From the NCBI GenBank assembly GCA_045603545.1, contig JAZUMG010000033.1, positions 1-15,286 of the forward strand: a stretch of 15,286 bases of DNA, in the 5' to 3' direction. The notes beneath the pieces are model-generated. The model ran no database searches, was not told where the DNA came from, and saw only the letters and a list, made by a program, of their open reading frames with translations. Shown one piece after another: positions 7,835 through 15,153 of the stretch (its first letter is position 1; the number at the start of each line of letters is the position of its first letter). The position numbers were made by a program, and so were the translations under genes. The DNA comes from CAAGNP01 sp045603545. Its GTDB lineage: Bacteria > Bacteroidota > Bacteroidia > Bacteroidales > UBA932.

Positions 7835-7954
7835 CTACCAGTCTATATCAGGATTCTCATTCGGATCCTGCAATGAATTATTAAGGAAAGCACTCTCTAC
7901 AGACAGTTCATACACCATAATCTCAGGTGAAAGATATTTCACATTTGTATCCAT
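7835..7954 (-). CDS. 39-residue acidic micropeptide heading the C10 operon
   Basis: An uninterrupted ORF on the minus strand runs from ATG at 7954 (an in-frame ATG at 7960 would add ML) to TAG at 7835-7837, only 2 bp before the lipoprotein start. It begins MDTNVKYLSPEIMVYELSVE and ends with an asparagine/aspartate-rich tail, QDPNENPDIDW. From memory, this layout matches a poorly described class of small Bacteroidota proteins: a short start with K-Y-x-x-P-E, an amphipathic strand, a hydrophobic AFL-type turn, then an acidic tail ending in an aromatic residue. They are often encoded beside fimbrillin-like lipoproteins or C10 peptidases. It has no signal peptide or membrane segment. A consensus promoter lies just upstream and the spacing suggests translational coupling, so I consider it real. 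Function unknown. Confidence 0.72.
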   Translation of the reverse strand: MDTNVKYLSPEIMVYELSVESAFLNNSLQDPNENPDIDW

Positions 7955-7979
7955 AAGCATTGATCTTTTGTTAACCCTT

Positions 7980-8011
7980 CAAATATAATTATTTATATAC
8001 ACAAAAACAAA
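7980..8011 (-). promoter_or_regulatory. Promoter of the micropeptide-lipoprotein-C10 operon
   Basis: On the minus strand, TTTG (8011-8008) is followed after 20 bp by TATATTTG (7987-7980). This fits the Bacteroidota consensus TTTG-N19/20-TAnnTTTG. Transcription would start near 7970-7975, giving a leader of roughly 15-20 nt before ATG 7954. The -33 element lies at the base of the terminator of the NamZ operon. Confidence 0.75.
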
Positions 8012-8042
8012 AAGGTGCTGACTATAAATAGCCAACACCTTT
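8001..8042 (-). terminator. Terminator of the GT/SpoIID/MFS/NamZ operon
   Basis: On the minus strand a hairpin with arms AAAGGTGTTGG (from 8042) and CAGCACCTTT (to 8011), broken by two mismatches and closed by a short AT loop, is followed by TTTTGTTTTTGTG (8010 onward). It lies 22 bp after the NamZ stop. The U-tract overlaps the -33 box of the next promoter. Confidence 0.82.
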
Positions 8043-8064
8043 CTTATAAATCTACCCAAGTATC

Positions 8065-9327
8065 TTATTTGTACAGATAATACTTCTTCGACAACTCTCT
8101 GAAAGAATCCACGTCTTCATACCATCTCTCTTTGATGTCTGAGAATTTGTGGTTCTCTGAGAAGGTCTTTCTGAAATAGTCACTACCAGTCACTATATCG
8201 AAAGAGCGGTATCTCTTGTCAGAAGCGATTTTGAATGCAGCTTTCTCAGGATACATCTCTGCGATAACCTCCATCACGTGGAACTGGATATCGGTGAGGG
8301 CTGCTTTCTTTACATCTGTGATGTAGATCTGGACACCCTGCATGTCGGTACCTTTACCCACAGCATAGAAAGGTTTCACATTGATAGGGCGGAATTTCAC
8401 ACCTGGGAGGTCAAGACCATTAAGTCTCTCAGATACCTTGTCAGCATCCACACCCTCCACAGCAATCATCTGGAAAGGGAGTGTGTAACCTACACCGATA
8501 GAGTAGCACCCAAGGTCACCCACGATACCTGTTGCCGGATAGAAGAATGCCGATACAGGTTGTGGAATATGAGGTGAAGGGAGTACCCAAGGGAGATTGG
8601 TATCTTCGAAAAGCATATCTCTGCTCCAGCCCTCCATAGGTACAACAGTAAGTTTACATTTCTTCACATTGCCCTCTTTGTCTTTGATAAGGCCCTCTTC
8701 ATTAAGAAGGAGAGCAAGCTCTCCGCAAGTAAGACCATAAACATAAGGGATCTCAAACTGGCTGACAAATGAGAAGAAGCCCTCCTCTACTATAGGGCCC
8801 TCTATCTTCTCTCCACCAAGAGGATTGGGACGGTCAAGGACTATAACCTCAAGGCCCAGGTCAGCAGCAGCCTCCATCACTTTACCCATAGTACTGATAT
8901 AGGTAAATGAACGGCAGCCGATATCCTGAATATCATAGATGATGGCATCAAGCCCCTCAAGCATTTCAAGGGTTGGCTTCACTGTTTTACCATATAGTGA
9001 GTGTACAGGAAGACCTGTTTTAGGATCGCTGTTACCACTTACAAGGTCACCGGCGTGAACATCACCACGCACACCGTGCTCAGGTCCATATAGTGCTACA
9101 AGTTCTACACCTTCAGCATTGAAGAGGACATCTACTGTCGATACCAGATCCTTATTGACACCTGTTGGGTTTGTAACAAGTCCCACTCTCTTCCCTTGAA
9201 GTTGTTGGAAACCGTTAGCCTCCAACACATCAATACCTGTAAGAACCTGAACTTTTTCATTCTGAGGGGCACAGCAAGAGGCCACTGCACACATTGCACA
9301 AAGTGCAAAAGATATTATTTTTCTCAT
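8065..9327 (-). CDS. namZ: Exo-beta-N-acetylmuramidase NamZ (DUF1343) lipoprotein
   Basis: This 420-residue protein belongs to the NamZ/DUF1343 family. Characterised members remove MurNAc from the non-reducing end of peptidoglycan fragments such as MurNAc-GlcNAc. A lipoprotein signal ends in VASC (C18, followed by C19). Family landmarks are KRVGLVTNPTG (46-56), ALYGPEHGVRG (78-88, with acidic/His pair E83-H84 in the region considered catalytic), LPVHSLYG (106-113), YDIQDIGCRSFTY (131-143), LDRPNPLGG (164-172) and PSPHIP (250-255). The length matches the family. It is last in a four-gene minus-strand operon, 3 bp after the AmpG-like permease, and a terminator follows. Outside the inner membrane it would supply MurNAc or trimmed fragments for uptake. 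The family call is firm; the substrate is inferred from relatives. Confidence 0.92.
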   Translation of the reverse strand: MRKIISFALCAMCAVASCCAPQNEKVQVLTGIDVLEANGFQQLQGKRVGLVTNPTGVNKDLVSTVDVLFNAEGVELVALYGPEHGVRGDVHAGDLVSGNSDPKTGLPVHSLYGKTVKPTLEMLEGLDAIIYDIQDIGCRSFTYISTMGKVMEAAADLGLEVIVLDRPNPLGGEKIEGPIVEEGFFSFVSQFEIPYVYGLTCGELALLLNEEGLIKDKEGNVKKCKLTVVPMEGWSRDMLFEDTNLPWVLPSPHIPQPVSAFFYPATGIVGDLGCYSIGVGYTLPFQMIAVEGVDADKVSERLNGLDLPGVKFRPINVKPFYAVGKGTDMQGVQIYITDVKKAALTDIQFHVMEVIAEMYPEKAAFKIASDKRYRSFDIVTGSDYFRKTFSENHKFSDIKERWYEDVDSFRELSKKYYLYK

Positions 9328-9330
9328 AGC

Positions 9331-10638
9331 CTATTTACTTTTGTCCATTTTACCGAAATCGGCAGGAAGTTTCTTCATCACAAGATATGAAGCGAAGATA
9401 CCTGGGATTGTAAGGATACAAACGATAATAAAGAATAATGGATAACCGGTCCACTCCTGAAGATAACCTGCGATCATACCAGGAACCATCATACCCAAAG
9501 CCATAAGTCCTGTACCTATAGAGTAGTGAGCTGTCTTGAACAGACCTTGTGCCACATATACCAGATACATAGTAAACGCTGTGAAACCGAAACCATAACC
9601 CAGCTGCTCACAGAAAATGCAACCGATAGTCAGATATATGCTCTCCGTCTGTGTATATGCCAATAGAACATACAGAAGGTCAGGCAAGTTGATGGCCAAT
9701 GCCATAGGGAGAATCCATTTCTTGAGACCACCTCTTGAGATACAGACACCACCGATAATACCACCAAGAAGAAGACCGATTACACCGATAGTACCATAAG
9801 CCAGACCCACAGTTTCAGTAGAAAAGGCCAGACCACCGGCATCTCTGGTATCCAACAGGAACGGAGAGGCGATCTTAACCAATTGGCTCTCACCAAGACG
9901 ATACGAAAGGATAAAGAAGAGAACAAGACCGATATTGTTCTTCTGGAAGAAGGTCACAAAGGTATTACCGAAGTCTTTCATCAATTTTCCAGGTGTCACA
10001 TTATCTCTTGAAACATCACTGTCAGGACGGGGAAGGATCAGAATGTGATATACGGTAAGGATGATGAAGATAACTGCCAAAAGGTAGAAACACAAGCTCC
10101 ATGCTGTAGCATTATTGCCTTGTACCACACTTGGAAGGATCTTTCCGCTCTCAAGATAGCCGGCAATCATCACCAGGATACCTTGACCGAAGATAGTTGC
10201 AAAACGGTAGAAAGTGTTACGGATACCGACAAACAACGACTGCTCACCCTCTGATAGACCCAACATATAGAAACCATCTGCTGCGATATCGTGAGTAGCG
10301 CTACTGAAGGCCATCAGCCAGAAGAAAGCAAGAGTCATCTGCACCCAAGAATCTGTAGGGATAAAGAATGCAACTCCAGCAAAACCTACAGCTACAAGAC
10401 ACTGCATCAATGTAACCCACAGACGTTTTGTTTTGATCAAGTCAATAAATGGACTCCAGAGAGGCTTGATAACCCATGGAAGATAGAGCCAGCTTGTGTA
10501 TAATGCGATTTCCGAGTTTGATAGACCCAAACGTTTGTACATGATCACAGCAATGGTCATTACTGCCACATAAGGTAGACCCTGCGCAAAATAGAGTGTA
10601 GGGACCCATGCCCAAGGTGATCTTGATTGTGAATTCAT
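9331..10638 (-). CDS. AmpG-like MFS permease (probable muropeptide importer)
   Basis: This 435-residue inner-membrane protein has about 12 hydrophobic segments. PWAWVPTLYFAQGLPYV at 8-24 opens segment 1, and an AmpG/SLC33-type motif SSATHDIAADGFYM lies at 112-125 (AmpG has a related ASQDI-x-DA pattern). IKPLWSPFIDLI (57-68) is the usual cytoplasmic loop after segment 2. A long hydrophilic central loop falls near 210-230. AmpG imports GlcNAc-anhydroMurNAc muropeptides in Gram-negative bacteria. The neighbours (NamZ 3 bp downstream, a SpoIID-domain protein 22 bp upstream) support a role in taking up cell-wall fragments. The substrate could be MurNAc-containing sugars rather than anhydro-muropeptides, so I do not assign the gene symbol. 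Confidence 0.85.
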   Translation of the reverse strand: MNSQSRSPWAWVPTLYFAQGLPYVAVMTIAVIMYKRLGLSNSEIALYTSWLYLPWVIKPLWSPFIDLIKTKRLWVTLMQCLVAVGFAGVAFFIPTDSWVQMTLAFFWLMAFSSATHDIAADGFYMLGLSEGEQSLFVGIRNTFYRFATIFGQGILVMIAGYLESGKILPSVVQGNNATAWSLCFYLLAVIFIILTVYHILILPRPDSDVSRDNVTPGKLMKDFGNTFVTFFQKNNIGLVLFFILSYRLGESQLVKIASPFLLDTRDAGGLAFSTETVGLAYGTIGVIGLLLGGIIGGVCISRGGLKKWILPMALAINLPDLLYVLLAYTQTESIYLTIGCIFCEQLGYGFGFTAFTMYLVYVAQGLFKTAHYSIGTGLMALGMMVPGMIAGYLQEWTGYPLFFIIVCILTIPGIFASYLVMKKLPADFGKMDKSK

Positions 10639-10660
10639 CTTATCTAAATTTTAGTATTTA

Positions 10661-12940
10661 TTAATAATTTTTAGCAATTGTCGCGTCTATGAAATAGTGT
10701 AGAAGTATTTCATCATACTTGAAACCTTTGGCACCCATAACAGCTGCACCGATCTGGCACAAACCTACACCATGGCCCCAGCCTGCACCATAGAGGACAA
10801 ACTTGCCATCCTCCTTACGAGGGACAAATGCCGAGCTGTAAAGGTGGCTCTTCGAGAGGTATTTTCTTATCTCGAGTTCCTTGCCCACAATCATAGTTTT
10901 CTTGGTACCCACGATTTTCAATTGGTACAAACGGCCTGATGTACCTCTCTTGACAGGAACAAGATCCACGATATCACCAAAATCGATACCTGAACGCTCC
11001 TTCACAAGTGCAGAGAGCTCCTCTGGAGTGTAAACCACTTTCCATCTGTAAAAATCGGTAGTCTCCTGATCGTAGTTATTCAGAGCCTGGCTGAGAATCT
11101 CTTTATCAGTGGTATTGCAAAGTGCCTCAGGTGAATTCATAATCCACTCTACAGCATTCTCCTCTATGGTCAAATCTGGAACTGGAGCAAATGGTTTCCT
11201 GTCTGGAACGCCCTTCAAATATGGATGGTCTGCCTCTTCCCAGCAAGCCCAGAACTCTTCAAATACGCCACCGCAGCTCTTTGAGAAGCGGGCGTCGCAG
11301 ATGGCACCATTGTACATAAGAACCTGTCCCCAAGTCTCATCAATCACCTCTCTCACCTTCTGAGTAGATGCACGGGTAATACCCTGATATCTTTGGCAAT
11401 GGTCGTCAGCACATACATCGAAATTGGTATGATCTTCTCTGTCGTACCATTTTATAATCATTTCATCATTTTCAATACAAGCCGAGTACTCCTCGTCAGA
11501 GGCTTTCAGCTTCTCACTCTTGTCCATCTGGGCCAAAAGCCACGAACGTGATATCACAGCGTGAGCCTTCAAGAACTCTTTGGTGGCTGTAGCACTCATT
11601 TCAGAAGAGATTACACTGATGAGATAGTCCTCCACACCCACAAGGTTTACAGCTGTAAGTTTGCCATTCTCCACGATTACCCTCAAGCCGCCCTGGAATC
11701 TCTGGTTCTCCTTTCTCTCCCAGTGGAAATTGATACCGATAGTCACATCCTTCAACTCAAAAACACTCTCCGAATAGTTGACTGGGTCAAATTGGAGACT
11801 CTCATACAGATTGCCTCTCCACTCTACCTTTCCATCCACATATTTGAATGACTCCACACCAGAAACTTTCTCTCCGCCAAGTGTGTACTCAGTAAGGAAT
11901 TCTGCTGTAATTTCGGGAACAAACATGATGCCCACACTTACATTGGGCTGTTTTCTCTCGTTGCTTTTTAGTGTGTTACACATACTTTCTACTTGATTTA
12001 TAGGTAATGATACTTCTCTAATAATCTCTCCAAGTCTGTCGTCAGTCAGCTTGTCAAAGCTCTCTCTGGACGACACAATAGCGATACCGCTCATCTCCAC
12101 GGAAGCAGGACTGATCAAAATCCTATTCTGGAGATCTTCCTCCTCAAAACACGCAGGACGCGACTCTGCCCTGAAATATAAAACCGTAAAATACCTCCCC
12201 CCCTCATACCAGGACAGGAGATTCATCCTTGGCTCCCACTCTGATGTGGAGCGGATATCTCCAAGTCCATACAATTTTTGGAAAAGTGAGATCATCCCCT
12301 CTGCAGAAGAAGATGATATGACAAAGGCCCCTCTGGCATACTTCTCTATCACAGACACTGTCCCATCCTTACATTCTGCCACCGGTCTCACACCACTCTG
12401 TGCCCCGTTATTCGAACATCCTGCCGATGCCCTTACCAATCTCTCCACAGGCAAATTGCCCTTGGGCATCGTCTGAAAATGGTGATGGTCTGGGGCTGAT
12501 GCCCCACACATCGGGCCATTGTAGAAGACAACATATTCACCCAATTCATTCGCCAGAGAGAGCATATCGGGGTACCTCTCCTGGATATGCTGCCTCTCGT
12601 GGAAAGAGGTGGAGATAGTGAAATGTCTGTCAAAAATGGGGAAAGGATTGACCCTGATAAAGTAATCAACCCCAGACGGAGCACCCCACGTAAATGAAAG
12701 TTGCATCTGTTCAAGACCATCAGGACACAGGAAGCACTTTCTATGACGAAGGGTCTCTTCGTCCACTTTTGCCATAACCGAAGCGACCCTTGCAGGATTA
12801 AAATGGAGTTCGACGGGAAGTCCGTCGATCTCCATATATTTTTTTTCTACTGACTTGAGAGCTTCATAATTCGTATATGCCCTCCCGTGAGCAGAAAGCT
12901 CACGGTCGAACATACACTCTATCTCTTCTCTCAAAATCAT
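10661..12940 (-). CDS. DUF4922 (HIT-like transferase) - SpoIID/LytB fusion
   Basis: This 759-residue protein joins two unlike halves. Residues 1-315 fit DUF4922, a HIT/GalT-like nucleotidyltransferase or phosphorylase fold: CFLCP (C69, C72) could bind zinc, RVNPFPIFDRHFTI (96-109) is a conserved strand, and GASAPDHHHFQ (146-156) is the histidine triad-like active site. Residues 335-759 are SpoIID/LytB: GVEDYLISVISSEMSA (435-450) with probable catalytic E447, LKAHAVISRSW (457-467), SKSCGGVFEEFWACW (553-567) with candidate metal-binding cysteines, and GAGWGHGVGLCQIGA (718-732). SpoIID in Gram-positives is an extracytoplasmic lytic transglycosylase acting on stem-peptide-free glycan. Here there is no signal peptide or membrane anchor, so the protein is probably cytoplasmic. 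Its neighbours (AmpG-like permease, NamZ, glycosyltransferase) point to processing of imported wall fragments. Both domains are clear; the combined activity is unknown. Confidence 0.88.
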   Translation of the reverse strand: MILREEIECMFDRELSAHGRAYTNYEALKSVEKKYMEIDGLPVELHFNPARVASVMAKVDEETLRHRKCFLCPDGLEQMQLSFTWGAPSGVDYFIRVNPFPIFDRHFTISTSFHERQHIQERYPDMLSLANELGEYVVFYNGPMCGASAPDHHHFQTMPKGNLPVERLVRASAGCSNNGAQSGVRPVAECKDGTVSVIEKYARGAFVISSSSAEGMISLFQKLYGLGDIRSTSEWEPRMNLLSWYEGGRYFTVLYFRAESRPACFEEEDLQNRILISPASVEMSGIAIVSSRESFDKLTDDRLGEIIREVSLPINQVESMCNTLKSNERKQPNVSVGIMFVPEITAEFLTEYTLGGEKVSGVESFKYVDGKVEWRGNLYESLQFDPVNYSESVFELKDVTIGINFHWERKENQRFQGGLRVIVENGKLTAVNLVGVEDYLISVISSEMSATATKEFLKAHAVISRSWLLAQMDKSEKLKASDEEYSACIENDEMIIKWYDREDHTNFDVCADDHCQRYQGITRASTQKVREVIDETWGQVLMYNGAICDARFSKSCGGVFEEFWACWEEADHPYLKGVPDRKPFAPVPDLTIEENAVEWIMNSPEALCNTTDKEILSQALNNYDQETTDFYRWKVVYTPEELSALVKERSGIDFGDIVDLVPVKRGTSGRLYQLKIVGTKKTMIVGKELEIRKYLSKSHLYSSAFVPRKEDGKFVLYGAGWGHGVGLCQIGAAVMGAKGFKYDEILLHYFIDATIAKNY

Positions 12941-12946
12941 GAGAAA

Positions 12947-14410
12947 CTATTTGTTCATTGCGATACGGGCTTTCAACTCCCAAGTACGAAGTCTGTCTTT
13001 GTACAAGTTGTTTGCATTCATCTTTTCGATATCGATGTTTGCATCTGAGTTGTCGTCCCATCTGCGGCAGTTGTAAACTACATCGTAGATACGGCCGATC
13101 TGGTACTCGCGAGATACTCTGATACCTACTGCATAGTCCTCACCATATTTGGTTGTAGGGAAGTTGATGGTACGTAGCATAGGGGTATAGAATCCACGTG
13201 GTGCACCAAGACCGTTGATACGAAGAGCATTGTTGCGGCCGTTGTCTGGAGTCCACTCTTTGTGGTCAATGATTCCAGGAGGAATAGTCTCAAGTGCGAA
13301 GTTGCAGATTCTGTAGGTACCTACCACCATTGCGCAGTTTTGCTCGTAGAAAGCATCCACGAATTTCTGAAGAACATTCTCATCTGAGTAAAGGTCATCA
13401 GAGTCAAGCTGGATAGCGAATTTACCGCATTTAGGGTGGTGAAGAGCTACGTTCCAGTTACCGCCGATAGCGTGGTAAGTGGTATCCTGAGCGATGTAAA
13501 CCACTTTCTCATTGCCTACGAAGCTCTTGATAACATCTACAGAACCGTCAGTAGAGTTGTCATCCACTACGATAACATTGTATTTGAAATTGGTTTTCTG
13601 AGCAAGTGCTGACTCGATAGCATCCTTGATGGTACGAACTCTGTTCTTGCAAGGGATAACTACAGAAGCTTCATACTCGAAAGTATTGTCATCAAAAGAG
13701 ATCTCTTTGAAGTTAGGAGCCAAGTAACCACCTACATCTTTCAAGTGCTGGGTACATACCTGTTCCATCTCAATCTGAACTGCACGGTTCTTAGGATCCA
13801 CATAGTCAAAGATCTTCTCGCCAGATTTTCTGTTGTCTGTCTCGATCTCATAGTACAGATACTCGTTGATGTGCTCAAGAACACCTTTTTGAGCCACCTT
13901 AAGACGAAGGTCATAAAGAGCTGCAAAGTTGTAATCAACATCCATTCTTGAAACAGCCTCTTTAAGGTTTTCTGATCTGTAAAGAAGTACTGAACCGAAA
14001 TCGAAATCATCTCTCAATGAACCCTCTTGATAATCGATTACAGGGGCAAATGTACGTACACCGTCAGCCTCATTGAAGTGGTCAGCATAAACCATTGCAG
14101 CACCTGAATCCTCAGCGATAGCGATCATTCTCTCGAGAGCGAAAAGACCGAAGCTAAGCTCACTGAATTTTGTGTAAATCATAGAGAATGCAGTGTCAGC
14201 CTTCTCAGCGATTTTTTTCATTGCTACTGTGCTCTTCAAAGAAGGAACATCGATAACTTCACAGTCAAGACCTTCAGCATCACCCTGTGCGCCTTCAGCT
14301 TTGATAAGATAAACCTTATTGATTAGTTCACTGCCTTTAAGATTTTTAACAGTTACCTGAACTTGATTTTTATCCTCAAAAGGGATAAAACAGTTGATTA
14401 ATTTAGTCAT
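12947..14410 (-). CDS. Family 2 glycosyltransferase, tandem GT-A-like halves
   Basis: This 487-residue protein has a clear GT2 domain from about 246 to 450: VVIPCKNR (250-257), VVDDNSTDGS (281-290) for nucleotide-sugar binding, and QLDSDDL (334-340) with the DxD-type metal site. RINGLGAPRG and KYGEDYAVGIRVS (acceptor side) complete the fold. Residues 1-230 look like a second, degenerate GT-A copy: MVYADHF (106-112) sits where a DxD would be, then FDFGSVLLYRSENLKEAV (136-153) and LYDLRLKVAQKGVLEHINEYLY, as in the C-terminal part of GT2 enzymes. No membrane segments or signal. It heads the four-gene operon and ends 6 bp before the DUF4922-SpoIID gene. It may use sugars released by the recycling genes, or build a wall-linked glycan; donor and acceptor are unknown. 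Confidence 0.85.
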   Translation of the reverse strand: MTKLINCFIPFEDKNQVQVTVKNLKGSELINKVYLIKAEGAQGDAEGLDCEVIDVPSLKSTVAMKKIAEKADTAFSMIYTKFSELSFGLFALERMIAIAEDSGAAMVYADHFNEADGVRTFAPVIDYQEGSLRDDFDFGSVLLYRSENLKEAVSRMDVDYNFAALYDLRLKVAQKGVLEHINEYLYYEIETDNRKSGEKIFDYVDPKNRAVQIEMEQVCTQHLKDVGGYLAPNFKEISFDDNTFEYEASVVIPCKNRVRTIKDAIESALAQKTNFKYNVIVVDDNSTDGSVDVIKSFVGNEKVVYIAQDTTYHAIGGNWNVALHHPKCGKFAIQLDSDDLYSDENVLQKFVDAFYEQNCAMVVGTYRICNFALETIPPGIIDHKEWTPDNGRNNALRINGLGAPRGFYTPMLRTINFPTTKYGEDYAVGIRVSREYQIGRIYDVVYNCRRWDDNSDANIDIEKMNANNLYKDRLRTWELKARIAMNK

Positions 14411-14444
14411 ATCTGATATTATTGTATAGTTTCGAACATCATGG

Positions 14445-14452
14445 CAAAGTTA
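14445..14452 (-). promoter_or_regulatory. -7 element of the glycosyltransferase operon
   Basis: TAACTTTG on the minus strand (14452-14445) fits TAnnTTTG and lies 35 bp before the start codon at 14410. The expected TTTG about 20 bp upstream is not present; only an AT-rich AGGTTAAAATG lies there. The call rests mainly on the -7 box and its place in front of the operon. Confidence 0.55.
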
Positions 14453-14495
14453 CAGATTTTTTACATTTTAACCTATTTTTATTACAACAATGCTA

Positions 14496-14517
14496 CAAAA
14501 TGACAACTGCCATTTTG
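14496..14517. repeat. 7-bp inverted repeat in the divergent intergenic region
   Basis: CAAAATG (14496-14502) and CATTTTG (14511-14517) are exact inverted copies separated by 8 bases. They lie between the two divergent start codons (14410 and 14577), upstream of the likely promoter on each side. The rest of 14411-14576 is AT-rich and gene-free. This may be an operator, or chance in AT-rich DNA. Confidence 0.4.
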
Positions 14518-14576
14518 CCAAATATCCATATAGGGCATATTTATTGTAAAATCATAAGCAACCAAATAAAGAATCC

Positions 14577-15080
14577 ATGACATTCAAAATAGACAAAACC
14601 AAAGTGACCGAAGGTGAAATAGTGGAGGTGAGATGGCAGTGTTCCGATGCGGAAAGTGTCTCATTATCACTGGATAACGGGCACAGCAAGACCACTATTC
14701 CTGTAGAAAAAGAGGGTAACAAAAAGTTCAAACTCAACAGAGTCGGCCAGACAACCATCACCATAACCTCCACCAGGAATGGAAAATCCACCGACAAGAG
14801 GGGAAAAGTAAAGGTGTCCGCCAAAAAATATGACACTTACCAGAGAGTAGGTGACAGCAAAATCAAAGAGTGGTGGCAGAAATTGACCCACAAGACCGGC
14901 AACTATGTCAGTAAAATGAAATATGGATGGAGCATTATGCCAAAAGACAAGAAACAGGCAACAATCTCTCTTACCATCATACTCGCCATAATGATCATAT
15001 CATCATTCTTCCCTGCCATAGTATTCTTCGGTCTGAGCCTTCTGGCTATCTACTGCTTTTATATATTGATGAAAAAATAG
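14577..15080 (+). CDS. Hypothetical protein: Ig-like domain and two membrane segments
   Basis: I do not recognise this 167-residue protein as a named family. Residues 1-82 alternate beta-strand-like hydrophobic and polar stretches (VTEGEIVEVRWQCSDAESVSLSL and later TTITITS) and fit an immunoglobulin-like sandwich of the kind seen in bacterial adhesion and enzyme accessory domains. Residues 83-127 form a lysine-rich linker with WW at 99-100. Two hydrophobic segments follow at about 128-143 and 146-164, then MKK. There is no signal peptide. By the positive-inside rule the linker and the Ig-like part should face the cytoplasm, which is unusual for such a fold. ATG 14577 is the first start in frame, and a weak TTTG-N20-TATTTATTG lies upstream (14514-14546). 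It stands alone, divergent from the glycosyltransferase operon, and a terminator follows. Confidence 0.75.
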   Translation: MTFKIDKTKVTEGEIVEVRWQCSDAESVSLSLDNGHSKTTIPVEKEGNKKFKLNRVGQTTITITSTRNGKSTDKRGKVKVSAKKYDTYQRVGDSKIKEWWQKLTHKTGNYVSKMKYGWSIMPKDKKQATISLTIILAIMIISSFFPAIVFFGLSLLAIYCFYILMKK

Positions 15081-15083
15081 ATA

Positions 15084-15110
15084 CACCGGAAAGTTCGGTG
15101 GTTTTCTTTG
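15084..15110 (+). terminator. Intrinsic terminator after the Ig-like/TM gene
   Basis: CACCGGA (15084-15090) pairs with TTCGGTG (15094-15100), including one G-T wobble, around a 3-base loop. GTTTTCTTTG follows. The stop codon is 3 bp upstream. On the minus strand the same hairpin is followed by TATCTATTTTTTC, so it may also work in the other direction for transcripts leaving the group II intron. Confidence 0.75.
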
Positions 15111-15120
15111 AGATCTGGTA

Positions 15121-15134
15121 GAGTCATTTGACTC
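15121..15134. repeat. 6-bp inverted repeat next to the intron end
   Basis: GAGTCA (15121-15126) and TGACTC (15129-15134) form a near-perfect palindrome with a 2-base centre. It lies about 10 bp outside the predicted 3' end of the group II intron, on the 3'-exon side. It could be a small binding site or part of the region the intron invaded. Confidence 0.45.
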
Positions 15135-15153
15135 ATCAGAGTGGATAAATCGG

